The notes under the pieces are model-generated. The model ran no database searches, was not told where the DNA came from, and saw only the letters and a list, made by a program, of their open reading frames with translations. From contig NZ_CALFYO010000010.1 in assembly GCF_937952055.1 (NCBI RefSeq), forward strand, positions 1-64,000: a DNA stretch of 64,000 bases. The letters are read 5' to 3'. The DNA comes from an uncultured Piscinibacter sp. GTDB lineage: Bacteria > Pseudomonadota > Gammaproteobacteria > Burkholderiales > Burkholderiaceae_C. Below, in pieces: positions 38,506-46,723 of this stretch. Both the position numbers and the translations under genes were made by a program. Numbering within the stretch: the stretch's first letter is position 1; each line of letters opens with the position of its first letter.

Positions 38506-38512
38506 CGCCGGC

Positions 38513-40033
38513 TCAGCGCGCCGCCATCACGCGGCGGTACTGGACCGCCTCCGCGACATGCGGCAGCGCAATGCGTTCGCTGCCCGCCAGGTCGGCGATG
38601 CTGCGCGCCACGCGCAGCACGCGGTGGAAGCCGCGCGCCGACCAGCCCAGCCTCAGCGTTGCGTGCTGCAGGAAGGCGTCTGTCGCGGCGTCGAGCGCGC
38701 CATGGCGCTCCAGCGCCTCGCCGGCCAGGCCGTGGTTCAGCACACCCTGCCGTTCCAGCGCACGCCCGCGGGCCGCGGCAACGCGCTCGGCGATGCGGGC
38801 ACTCGGCTCGCCGTCGGCCGCGGCCGAGAGAGCCTGCGGTGCGACGGCCGGCACCTCGACCTGCAGGTCGATGCGGTCGAGCAGCGGCCCACTCAGCCGC
38901 GACTGATAGCGTGTCACTTCGTCCGGCGTGCAGCGGCAGTCGTGCAAGGGGCTGCCGTGATGGCCGCAGGGGCAGGGATTCATCGCCGCCAGCAGCTGGA
39001 AGCGTGCCGGGTAGTCGCACTGCCGGGCGGCGCGCGAGATCGTCACGCGGCCGGTCTCCAGAGGTTCGCGCAGGGCTTCGAGGGCCTGCCGCGGGTACTC
39101 CGGCAGCTCGTCGAGGAAGAGCACGCCATGGTGGGCAAGCGAAATCTCGCCGGGCCGCGGCGGTGAGCCGCCGCCCACCAGTGCGGCCGACGAGGCGCTG
39201 TGGTGCGGCGCGCGCAGCACACGCTCGCCCCATCGGTGCGATCCGCCAGCGGTGGTCAGGCTGAGCAGCGCCGCCGACTCGATCGCCTCGTCGTGGGTGA
39301 GCGGCGGCAACAGGCCGGGAAAGCGTTGCGCGAGCATCGACTTGCCGCTGCCCGGCGGGCCGACCAGCAGCACGCTGTGCCCGCCCGCCGCGGCGATCTC
39401 CAGCGCACGCTTGGCGGCCGCCTGACCCTTCACGTCGCGCAGGTCTGCGACCGGCGGTGCGAGGGGCAGGGCCAGCGGCTCGGCCCACGGCAGCGGCGTG
39501 GCCGCCGGGCCCGGCAGCAGCGCGCGCACCACGTCGAGCAGGTGGCTCGCCGCATGGATGCACACGCCGTGCACGTGCGCCGCCTGCGCCGCGCTGTCGG
39601 CGGGCAACACCATCGCACGCGGCGGCTCGGTGGCCTCGTGCGCCGCGGCGAGCGCCATTGCCAGCGCACCGCGCACCGGACGCAGTTCGCCGGCGAGCGA
39701 GAGCTCCCCCGCGAACTCGAAAGCCGCGAGCCGGGCCGCCTCGATCTGTCCGCTCGCCGCGAGGATGCCGATCGCGATCGGCAGGTCGAAGCGGCCGGAC
39801 TCCTTGGGCAGGTCTGCGGGCGCCAGGTTCACGGTGATGCGCTTGTTGGTCGGAAACTCGAGCCCGCTGGTCTGCAGCGCGGCGCGCACCCGCTCGCGCG
39901 CCTCCTTGACCTCGGTGTCGGCGAGGCCCACCAGCGTGAAGCTCGGCAGGCCGTTGGCGAGATGCACTTCCACCGTGACGGGCGGGGAGCGCAGGGCATC
40001 GAGGGCGCGGCTGTGGACGACGGCGAGCGACAT
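38513..40033 (-). CDS. comM: ComM/YifB-family Mg-chelatase-like AAA+ helicase
   Basis: 506 residues, the family's length. The N-terminal Lon-protease-like fold (LPSFTLVGLADTEVKEARERVRAAL, ITVNLAPADLPKE) is followed by the AAA+ core. Walker A is VGPPGSGKS, Walker B is VLFLDELPE, and the sensor region is FQLLAAMNPCPCGHHG with the zinc-like Cys set continuing in CRCTPDEV. The C-terminal helical domain has RLGWSARGFHRVLRVARSIADL. ComM is a branch-migration helicase that extends recombination during natural transformation. It diverges from the LysR gene over 117 bp. Confidence 0.95.
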   Translation of the reverse strand: MSLAVVHSRALDALRSPPVTVEVHLANGLPSFTLVGLADTEVKEARERVRAALQTSGLEFPTNKRITVNLAPADLPKESGRFDLPIAIGILAASGQIEAARLAAFEFAGELSLAGELRPVRGALAMALAAAHEATEPPRAMVLPADSAAQAAHVHGVCIHAASHLLDVVRALLPGPAATPLPWAEPLALPLAPPVADLRDVKGQAAAKRALEIAAAGGHSVLLVGPPGSGKSMLAQRFPGLLPPLTHDEAIESAALLSLTTAGGSHRWGERVLRAPHHSASSAALVGGGSPPRPGEISLAHHGVLFLDELPEYPRQALEALREPLETGRVTISRAARQCDYPARFQLLAAMNPCPCGHHGSPLHDCRCTPDEVTRYQSRLSGPLLDRIDLQVEVPAVAPQALSAAADGEPSARIAERVAAARGRALERQGVLNHGLAGEALERHGALDAATDAFLQHATLRLGWSARGFHRVLRVARSIADLAGSERIALPHVAEAVQYRRVMAAR

Positions 40034-40150
40034 GCCGCCATTCTTCGCCGGCGGTGGGCGCCTGTCCTTCCCCCGCGCGGGCGGCGCGGGAGGGCCCCCG
40101 AATTTCCCCCAAGTGGGGTGCGCTACAGTCGCCGACAGCCCCGTACCCGC

Positions 40151-41074
40151 ATGAACCTCACACAGCTGCGCTACTTCGTCCGCGTTGCCGAGATGGGCAG
40201 CTTCAGCAAGGCCGCCATCGAGCTGGACGTCGCGCAGCCGGCGCTGAGCCGCCAGGTGCGCCTGCTCGAGACCGACCTGCGCGTGACGCTGCTGCAGCGC
40301 ACCGGCCGCGGCGTGCTGCTGACCGATGCGGGCAAGCGGCTCTACGAGCATGCCGTGAGCATCCTGCAGCTCGTCGCCCATGCGCGCGAGGACCTCAGCG
40401 CCAGTCGCGACGAGGCCACCGGCCGCATCGTCGTCGGCCTGCCGCCGAGCATGGGTCGCATGCTCACGCTGCCGTTGGTCGATGCCTTCAAGCAGCACCT
40501 TCCCAAGGCACGGCTGGCCATCGTCGAGGGATTGTCGGCGCACATCGTCGAGTGGATCTCCACCGGCCGCGTCGACCTCGGCCTGGTGCACAACCCCGAT
40601 GCCAACCCGGCGATCGAGACGATCCACGTGCTCGACGAGCCGCTGTGCCTGGTCAGCGCGGCCAAGGGGCCGGCGCGCAGGCCGCCGCCGCTGCACTTCG
40701 CCGAACTCGTCACGCTGCCGCTGGTGGTGCCCGAGCACAGCCACGCCATCCGCAAGCTGCTCGAGACGCAGGCGGCGCTGGCCGGGCTGAAGCTGAACAT
40801 CGCCTACGAGGTGTCCAGCGTCAGCTCGATCCTGGAGCTGGTGCGCAGCGGCCATGGCCATGCGGTGCTGGCACCGAGCGCCATCGCCGCCTCGGGCCAG
40901 GCCGCGGCCTTCCGCATGCGGCCGCTGGCCGAGGGTGTGCTGACGAGCACGCTGTGCCTGGCGCTGTCGGCGCACAAGCCGGCGACGCCGCTGGTCAAGC
41001 AGGCGATGCGCCTGCTGCGCGAACTGGTGGTGGCCAGCGTCGACAGGCCGCGGGCCCATAACAGGATGCGATAG
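40151..41074 (+). CDS. LysR-type regulator at the head of the protocatechuate cluster
   Basis: 307 residues. The N-terminal winged helix-turn-helix is MNLTQLRYFVRVAEMGSFSKAA, continuing DVAQPALSRQVRLLE, and an effector-binding domain starts near residue 90 (GRIVVGLPPSMGRML). It reads toward the lig genes and lies 88 bp before them. LysR regulators (LigR, PmdR type) control protocatechuate 4,5-cleavage operons in other bacteria, so this is the likely activator, with an intermediate of the pathway or protocatechuate as inducer. The closest group by eye is CbbR/nitrogen-assimilation-like. The upstream site is weak in Shine-Dalgarno sequence. Confidence 0.88.
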   Translation: MNLTQLRYFVRVAEMGSFSKAAIELDVAQPALSRQVRLLETDLRVTLLQRTGRGVLLTDAGKRLYEHAVSILQLVAHAREDLSASRDEATGRIVVGLPPSMGRMLTLPLVDAFKQHLPKARLAIVEGLSAHIVEWISTGRVDLGLVHNPDANPAIETIHVLDEPLCLVSAAKGPARRPPPLHFAELVTLPLVVPEHSHAIRKLLETQAALAGLKLNIAYEVSSVSSILELVRSGHGHAVLAPSAIAASGQAAAFRMRPLAEGVLTSTLCLALSAHKPATPLVKQAMRLLRELVVASVDRPRAHNRMR

Positions 41075-41162
41075 CAGCTAGCGGTGCCATTCGATTGGCG
41101 CGGTGTTCGCCCCGCCGCAGAATGAGTCTCCACTTCCTCCGGGCAGGCCCCTGCGCGAGACC

Positions 41163-41852
41163 ATGACCCCCCGCATCACCGGCATCTCGTCGATGGCGAC
41201 CCGCGCGCTGCTCGCCGAGCTGGCGCACACCTACGAGCAGCGCGCGGGCGTGTCGGTGGCCATCGAGTCGGTCGGCGGCGTCGACGCGGCGAGACGCGTG
41301 CAGGACGGCGAGGCCTTCGACGTGGTGGTGCTCGCCTCGGACGCGATCGACAAACTGGCCGCGGCCGGCCGCGTGCTCGCCGCCAGCAAGGTCGACCTGG
41401 TGCACTCCGGCGTGGCGGTGGCGGTGCGTGCCGGCGCGCCGCGGCCGGACATCGGCAGCGAAGCGGCGGTGCAGCGTGCGGTGCTCGCGGCGCGGCGCAT
41501 CGGCTACTCGACCGGCCCGAGCGGGACGGCGCTCGTCAGGCTGTTCGAACGCTGGGGCCTGCTGCCCCAGCTCGAAGGCCGTCTCGTGCAGGCGCGCGCC
41601 GGTGTGCCGGTCGGCTCGCTGGTTGCCGCCGGCGAGGTCGAGATCGGCTTCCAGCAGCACTCCGAACTGATCCACCTCGACGGCATCAGCATCGTCGGCC
41701 CGCTGCCGCCGGCGATCCAGATCGACACCGTCTTCTGCGCCGCGGTGTGCACGGCCTCGCGCCAGCCCGAGGCCGCACGCTTGCTGCTCGCCTTCATGAG
41801 CTCGGCCGAGACGGCCGACGCCAAACGCCGGCAGGGCATGGACCCGGCCTGA
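41163..41852 (+). CDS. Substrate-binding domain protein lacking a signal peptide (ModA/AcfC-like)
   Basis: 229 residues. The fold is that of type II extracytoplasmic binding proteins of the molybdate/sulfate class (ITGISSMATRALLAELAHTYEQRAGVSVAIESVGG at the start, IGYSTGPSGTALVRLFERWG in the middle, AGEVEIGFQQHSEL later). No secretion signal is seen from the ATG at 41163, nor from an earlier in-frame start at 41103 (MFAPPQNESPLPPGRP). It would therefore be cytosolic, acting as a small-molecule sensor, chaperone or enzyme accessory. It is the first structural gene of the lig operon, 19 bp before ligJ. Confidence 0.8.
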   Translation: MTPRITGISSMATRALLAELAHTYEQRAGVSVAIESVGGVDAARRVQDGEAFDVVVLASDAIDKLAAAGRVLAASKVDLVHSGVAVAVRAGAPRPDIGSEAAVQRAVLAARRIGYSTGPSGTALVRLFERWGLLPQLEGRLVQARAGVPVGSLVAAGEVEIGFQQHSELIHLDGISIVGPLPPAIQIDTVFCAAVCTASRQPEAARLLLAFMSSAETADAKRRQGMDPA

Positions 41853-41870
41853 TTCCCCAGGAGCGTTCCG

Positions 41871-42899
41871 ATGATCATCGACATCCACGGCCACTACACC
41901 ACCGCGCCGAAGGCGCTGGAAGACTGGCGCAACCAGCAGATCGCCGGCATCAAGGACCCGGCGGCGAAGCCCAAGGTGGCCGACCTGAAGATCTCCGACG
42001 ACGCGCTGCGCGAGTCGATCGAGCTCAATCAGCTGGCCAAGATGCGTGAGCGCGGCAGCGACCTGACGATCTTCAGCCCGCGCGCCAGCTTCATGGCCCA
42101 CCACATCGGCGACTTCGAGGTGTCGAGCACCTGGGCAGCGATCTGCAACGAGCTCTGCTTCCGCGTGTCGCAGCTGTTCCCGGACCATTTCGTCCCTGCC
42201 GCGATGCTGCCGCAGTCGCCGGGCGTCGACCCGAAGACCTGTGTGCCGGAGCTGGTGAAGTGCGTCGAGCAGTACGGCAACGTGGCCATCAACCTGAACC
42301 CCGACCCGTCGGGGGGGCACTGGAAGGAGCCGCCGCTGACCGACCGCCACTGGTACCCCATCTACGAGAAGATGGTCGAGTACGACATCCCGGCGATGAT
42401 CCATGTCAGCACGAGCTGCAACGCCTGCTTCCACACCACCGGCGCGCACTACATCAACGCCGACACCACGGCGGTGATGCAGTTGATCCAGGGCGACCTG
42501 TTCAAGGACTTCCCGACGCTGAAGTTCATCGTGCCGCACGGCGGTGGCGCCGCACCCTACCACTGGGGCCGCTACCGCGGCCTGGCGCAGGAGTTGAAGA
42601 AGCCGCTGCTGAAAGACCACCTGCTGAACAACGTGTTCTTCGATACCTGCGTGTACCACCAGCCGGGCATCGATTTGCTGACCACCGTGATCCCGGTGGC
42701 CAACATCCTGTTCGCCAGCGAGATGATCGGCGCGGTGCGCGGCATCGACCCCGAGACCGGCTTCCACTACGACGACACGAAGCGCTACATCGAGGCGAGC
42801 ACCCAGTTGACGCCCGAGCAGAAGCACATGATCTACGAGGGCAATGCGCGGCGCGTCTACCCGCGCCTCGATGCCGCGCTCAAGAAGAAGGGGAAGTGA
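41871..42899 (+). CDS. ligJ: 4-Oxalomesaconate hydratase
   Basis: 342 residues of the amidohydrolase superfamily. Metal-binding HxH at H6 and H8 (IDIHGHYTT), later His in AMIHVST and FIVPHGGGAAPYHWGR, and a terminal Asp/Glu loop ILFASEMIGAVRG. The sequence matches LigJ/GalB-type hydratases, which hydrate 4-oxalomesaconate to 4-carboxy-4-hydroxy-2-oxoadipate. AGGAG lies seven bases before the ATG. The next gene, the aldolase that uses its product, starts at the base following the stop. Confidence 0.93.
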   Translation: MIIDIHGHYTTAPKALEDWRNQQIAGIKDPAAKPKVADLKISDDALRESIELNQLAKMRERGSDLTIFSPRASFMAHHIGDFEVSSTWAAICNELCFRVSQLFPDHFVPAAMLPQSPGVDPKTCVPELVKCVEQYGNVAINLNPDPSGGHWKEPPLTDRHWYPIYEKMVEYDIPAMIHVSTSCNACFHTTGAHYINADTTAVMQLIQGDLFKDFPTLKFIVPHGGGAAPYHWGRYRGLAQELKKPLLKDHLLNNVFFDTCVYHQPGIDLLTTVIPVANILFASEMIGAVRGIDPETGFHYDDTKRYIEASTQLTPEQKHMIYEGNARRVYPRLDAALKKKGK

Positions 42900-42900
42900 G

Positions 42901-43584
42901 ATGTACGAACTCGGAGTCGTCTACCGCAACATCCAGCGCACCGATGCCACCATCGCCGACGGCCTGGCGAAGTTCGGCAGCGCCACGGTGCATGAGGCGA
43001 TGGGCCGCGTCGGCCTGATGAAGCCGTACATGCGCCCGATCTACGCCGGCGCGCAGGTCTCGGGCACGGCGGTCACCGTGCTGCTGCATCCGGGCGACAA
43101 CTGGATGATGCACGTCGTCGCTGAACAGATCCGCCCCGGCGACATCGTCGTCGCGGCCATCACCGCCGAGTGCACCGACGGCTACTTCGGCGACCTGCTC
43201 GCCACCAGCTTCCAGGCGCGCGGCGCGCGGGCGCTGATCATCGACGCCGGCGTTCGCGACGTGAAGGCGCTGGCCGAGATGGGCTTTCCGGTGTGGAGCA
43301 AGGCCATCAGCAGCAAGGGCACGATCAAGGCGACGCTCGGCTCGGTGAACATCCCGGTGGTGTGCGCGGGTGCGTACGTGACACCGGGCGACGTGATCGT
43401 CGCCGACGACGACGGCGTGGTGTGCGTGCCGCGGGCGATGGCGGCCAGGACACGCGAGGCCGCCGCGGCCCGCGAGGCCAACGAGGGCGAGAAGCGCGCC
43501 AGGCTGGCCTCGGGCGTGCTCGGCCTGGACATGTACAAGATGCGCGAGCCGCTCGAGAAGGCGGGACTCAGGTACATCGACTGA
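42901..43584 (+). CDS. ligK: 4-Carboxy-4-hydroxy-2-oxoadipate aldolase / oxaloacetate decarboxylase
   Basis: 227 residues of the RraA-like class II aldolase family (LigK/GalC/ProA). The start LGVVYRNIQRTDATIADGLAKFGSATVHEAMGRVGLM and the catalytic patch (GDIVVAAITAECTDGYFGDLLATSFQARGARALIIDAGVRD, with Asp and Arg that hold the metal and substrate) are typical. It splits CHA into pyruvate and oxaloacetate and can decarboxylate oxaloacetate. It lies between ligJ (1 bp gap) and the next dehydrogenase (1-bp overlap). Confidence 0.95.
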   Translation: MYELGVVYRNIQRTDATIADGLAKFGSATVHEAMGRVGLMKPYMRPIYAGAQVSGTAVTVLLHPGDNWMMHVVAEQIRPGDIVVAAITAECTDGYFGDLLATSFQARGARALIIDAGVRDVKALAEMGFPVWSKAISSKGTIKATLGSVNIPVVCAGAYVTPGDVIVADDDGVVCVPRAMAARTREAAAAREANEGEKRARLASGVLGLDMYKMREPLEKAGLRYID

Positions 43585-44492
43585 TGGCCACGACCATTGC
43601 GCTCATCGGCTACGGGGAGGTGGGGCGCATCCTCGCCGAGGACCTGCGTGCGCGCGGCGAGGCCGTCGTCGCCTACGACCTGAAGCTCGCCGGCGAGGCG
43701 GGAGGCGCGCTGCGCGAGCACGCGTCGACGCACGGCATCTCGCTGGCGACCTCACACGCCGACGCGGTGCGCGGCGCCGATCTGGTCGTCTCCGCCGTCA
43801 CCGCCAGCCAGGCCGTGGTGGTGTCGCAGGCCTGTGCGGGGGGGCTGAAGTCCGGCGCGTTCTTCCTCGATTTCAACTCGGCCTCGCCAGGGGCGAAGAT
43901 CCGAGCGGCGTCCGTGGTCAACGGCGCCGGAGGCCGGTACGTCGAGGGGGCGGTGATGACCTCGGTGCCACCCTATCGCATCAAGGTACCGCTGCTGCTC
44001 GGCGGGCCAGACGCGGCGGCGCTCGAGCCGCTGCTCGACCATCTCGGCTTCGCCGCCAAGGTGGCCAGCGAGACGCTCGGTGTGGCCAGCGCCACCAAGA
44101 TGTGCCGCAGCGTGATGATCAAGGGCCTGGAGGCCATGGTCATCGAGAGCTTCACCGCGGCGCGCCACTACGGCGTCGAGGACGCGGTGATCGCCTCGTT
44201 GAAGGAGACACTCCCCGCCATCGACTGGGAGAAGCAGGCGGCCTACTTCTTCCAGCGCGTCATCGAACATGGCCGGCGCCGCAGCGAGGAAGTGCGCGAG
44301 GTGGCCGAAACCGTGCGCGAGGCCGGTCTCGAACCCTGGAGCGCCGCCGGCACCGCCGAGCGCCAGGCCTGGGTGGCCGATCTTGCCGACGCGGGCCTGT
44401 TCGGTGCCCGCGGCACGGAGGCATTTGCCCGCAGCGCCGACTGGCGCATCGAAGCCGACCGCATCCTCGATCACGTCAAGAAGAAACCCTGA
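43584..44492 (+). CDS. NAD(P)-binding dehydrogenase with DUF1932 domain
   Basis: 302 residues. The N-terminal Rossmann fold has IALIGYGEVGRILAEDL (GxGxxG-like), and the C-terminal helical DUF1932 domain resembles the 6-phosphogluconate/beta-hydroxyacid dehydrogenase type (TKMCRSVMIKGLEAMVIESFTAARHYGVED, with a Lys in TKMCRS at the catalytic place). Genes like this are often found in protocatechuate and gallate 4,5-cleavage clusters; the reaction is not established. It may handle a keto/enol intermediate. It shares TGATG junctions with the genes on both sides. Confidence 0.88.
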   Translation: MATTIALIGYGEVGRILAEDLRARGEAVVAYDLKLAGEAGGALREHASTHGISLATSHADAVRGADLVVSAVTASQAVVVSQACAGGLKSGAFFLDFNSASPGAKIRAASVVNGAGGRYVEGAVMTSVPPYRIKVPLLLGGPDAAALEPLLDHLGFAAKVASETLGVASATKMCRSVMIKGLEAMVIESFTAARHYGVEDAVIASLKETLPAIDWEKQAAYFFQRVIEHGRRRSEEVREVAETVREAGLEPWSAAGTAERQAWVADLADAGLFGARGTEAFARSADWRIEADRILDHVKKKP

Positions 44493-45406
44493 TGGAATTC
44501 ACCAAGACCCCCGGCTGGCTGGACTGGTACGCCGGCCCGAGCCAACCGCAGTTCCGCCTGCCGCCCGGCAGCGTCGACGCGCATTGCCACGTGTTCGGCC
44601 CGGGTGCGGAGTTTCCCTACGCGCCGGAGCGCAAGTACACGCCTTGCGACGCCTCGAAGCAGCAACTCTTCGCACTGCGCGACCACCTCGGCTTCGCTCG
44701 CAACGTGATCGTGCAAGCCACTTGCCACGGTGCCGACAACCGCGCGATGGTCGACGCCTGCCTTGCGTCGAACGGCAAGGCGCGCGGTGTGGCCACCGTC
44801 AAGCGCAGCGTGAGCGACACCGAACTGCAGCAGCTGCATGCGGCCGGCGTGCGCGGCGTGCGCTTCAACTTCGTCAAGCGGCTGGTCGACTTCACGCCCA
44901 AGGACGAGCTCATGGAGATCGCCGGACGCATCGAGAAGCTCGGCTGGCACGTGGTGATCTACTTCGAGGCGGTCGACCTGCCCGAGCTGTGGGACTTCTT
45001 CACCAGCCTGCCGACCACGGTCGTCGTCGACCACATGGGCCGGCCCGACGTGACCTTGCCGGTGGACGGGCCGCAGTTCGAGCTGTTCGTGAAGTTCATG
45101 CGTGACTACCCGAACGTCTGGAGCAAGGTGAGCTGCCCGGAGCGGCTGTCGGTGTCCGGCCCGTCGGCGCTGAACGGCGAGCGTCACGCCTACCGCGACG
45201 TGGTCCCGTTCGCGCGGCGCATCATCGAGACCTTTCCCGACCGCGTGCTGTGGGGCACCGACTGGCCGCACCCCAACCTGAAGAACCACATGCCCGACGA
45301 CGGACTGCTGGTCGACTTCATCCCGCACATCGCGACCACCCCCGAACTGCAGCGCAAGCTGCTGGTCGACAACCCGATGCGCCTGTACTGGCCCGAGGAG
45401 GTCTGA
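44492..45406 (+). CDS. ligI: 2-Pyrone-4,6-dicarboxylate lactonase
   Basis: 304 residues of the amidohydrolase superfamily, cog3618 type. HxH at H31 and H33 (VDAHCHVFGP), VVVDHMGRP, KVSCPERLS and the terminal WGTDWPHPN with the catalytic Asp are all as in LigI. It hydrolyses 2-pyrone-4,6-dicarboxylate to 4-oxalomesaconate, the substrate of LigJ. LigI-type enzymes of this subgroup do not need a divalent metal. The start overlaps the stop of the preceding gene by one base. Confidence 0.95.
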   Translation: MEFTKTPGWLDWYAGPSQPQFRLPPGSVDAHCHVFGPGAEFPYAPERKYTPCDASKQQLFALRDHLGFARNVIVQATCHGADNRAMVDACLASNGKARGVATVKRSVSDTELQQLHAAGVRGVRFNFVKRLVDFTPKDELMEIAGRIEKLGWHVVIYFEAVDLPELWDFFTSLPTTVVVDHMGRPDVTLPVDGPQFELFVKFMRDYPNVWSKVSCPERLSVSGPSALNGERHAYRDVVPFARRIIETFPDRVLWGTDWPHPNLKNHMPDDGLLVDFIPHIATTPELQRKLLVDNPMRLYWPEEV

Positions 45407-45427
45407 CGTGAAACCCCAAGCTCATAT

Positions 45428-45487
45428 TCGTTCGCTGCCCGCCAAGGGGGCGCATGCCTGCCTTGGGGCGGCCCTGCGGGAGGCATG
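45428..45487. repeat. Dispersed intergenic GC-rich repeat, copy 2
   Basis: Between ligI and ligA. It contains ttcgctgcccgccaagggggcgc and ccttggggcggccctgcggg, related to the copies at 19436 and 56799. Its end (gcgggaggcatgac) supplies the ribosome binding site of ligA, so the repeat seems to have been placed in the operon without breaking it. Confidence 0.6.
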
Positions 45488-45489
45488 AC

Positions 45490-45864
45490 ATGGCACTCGA
45501 CAAACCGTACAAGAACGTGCCCGGCACGACCATCTTCGACGCCGAGCAGTCGCGCAAGGGCTACCACCTGAACCAGTTCTGCATGTCGCTGATGAAGGCC
45601 GAGAACCGGGCGCGCTTCAAGGCCAACGAACGTGCCTACCTCGACGAGTGGCCGATGACCGAAGAACAGAAGCAGGCCGTGCTGGCACGCGACCTGAACC
45701 GCTGCATCGCGCTGGGCGGCAACATCTACTTCCTCGCCAAGATCGGCGCCACGGACGGCAAGAGCTTTCAGCAGATGGCCGGCAGCATGACCGGCATGAG
45801 CGAAGAGGAATATCGCAACATGATGATCAACGGCGGCCGCGATCCGCGTTGGGGCAGGAACTGA
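45490..45864 (+). CDS. ligA: Protocatechuate 4,5-dioxygenase, alpha subunit
   Basis: 124 residues, all-helical small subunit: YKNVPGTTIFDAEQSRKGYHLNQFCMSL, then MTEEQKQAVLARDLNRCIALGGNIYFLAKIG and SFQQMAGSMTGMSEEEYRNMM. It caps the active site of LigB in the alpha2-beta2 enzyme that opens the protocatechuate ring between C4 and C5. GGGAGG lies six bases before the ATG at 45490. Followed by ligB after 1 bp. Confidence 0.96.
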   Translation: MALDKPYKNVPGTTIFDAEQSRKGYHLNQFCMSLMKAENRARFKANERAYLDEWPMTEEQKQAVLARDLNRCIALGGNIYFLAKIGATDGKSFQQMAGSMTGMSEEEYRNMMINGGRDPRWGRN

Positions 45865-45865
45865 G

Positions 45866-46723
45866 ATGGCCAAGATCACCGCTTCCGTCTATACCAGCCA
45901 CGTGCCGGCCATCGGCGTGGCCATCGACCAGGGCAAGACGGGCGAGCCTTACTGGCAGCCCCTCTTCAAGGGCTACGAGTTCTCCAAGCAATGGATGAAG
46001 GACAACACGCCCGACGTGATCTTCCTCGTCTACAACGACCACGCCACGGCCTTCAGCCTGGAGCTGATTCCCACCTTCGCGATCGGCTGCGCCGCCGAGT
46101 TTCAGCCGGCCGACGAGGGATATGGTGCGCGGCCGGTGCCCAAGGTCATTGGCCATCCGGAGCTGGCTTCGCACATCGCGCACAGCGTGATCCAGGACGA
46201 CTTCGACCTCACCATCGTCAACAAGATGGACGTGGACCACGGCCTGACCGTGCCGCTGTCATTGATGTGCGGCCAGCCGCAGGCCTGGCCCTGCCCGGTG
46301 ATCCCGTTCGCGGTCAACGTGGTGCAGTACCCGGTGCCCTCGGGCAAGCGATGCTTCCAGCTCGGCCAGGCGATCCGTCGGGCGGTGGAGAGCTACGACG
46401 AGCCGCTCAAGGTGCAGATCTGGGGCACCGGCGGCATGAGCCACCAGCTCCAGGGGCCGCGCGCCGGGCTGATCAACCGCGAGTGGGACAACCGCTTTCT
46501 CGACCGTCTGATCGCCGAGCCGGCCGAACTCGCCAAGGTGCCGCATCTCGAGTACGTGACCGAGGCCGGCAGCGAGGGGATCGAGCTGGTGATGTGGTTG
46601 ATCGCCCGCGGCGCGATGAGCGACGTCGCCGGCAGCGGCAAACCGCCGCGCGTGGCGCACCGCTTCTTCCATGTGCCGGCCTCCAACACGGCCGTCGGCC
46701 ATCTCATCCTGGAGAACTCATGA
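45866..46723 (+). CDS. ligB: Protocatechuate 4,5-dioxygenase, beta (catalytic) subunit
   Basis: 285 residues, class III extradiol dioxygenase. Iron ligands are H12 (YTSHVPAIG), H59 (VYNDHATAF) and a C-terminal Glu in TEAGSEGIE; the acid/base His is in GTGGMSHQLQG. It adds O2 to protocatechuate to give 4-carboxy-2-hydroxymuconate-6-semialdehyde. It ends in an ATGA overlap with ligC. Confidence 0.96.
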   Translation: MAKITASVYTSHVPAIGVAIDQGKTGEPYWQPLFKGYEFSKQWMKDNTPDVIFLVYNDHATAFSLELIPTFAIGCAAEFQPADEGYGARPVPKVIGHPELASHIAHSVIQDDFDLTIVNKMDVDHGLTVPLSLMCGQPQAWPCPVIPFAVNVVQYPVPSGKRCFQLGQAIRRAVESYDEPLKVQIWGTGGMSHQLQGPRAGLINREWDNRFLDRLIAEPAELAKVPHLEYVTEAGSEGIELVMWLIARGAMSDVAGSGKPPRVAHRFFHVPASNTAVGHLILENS

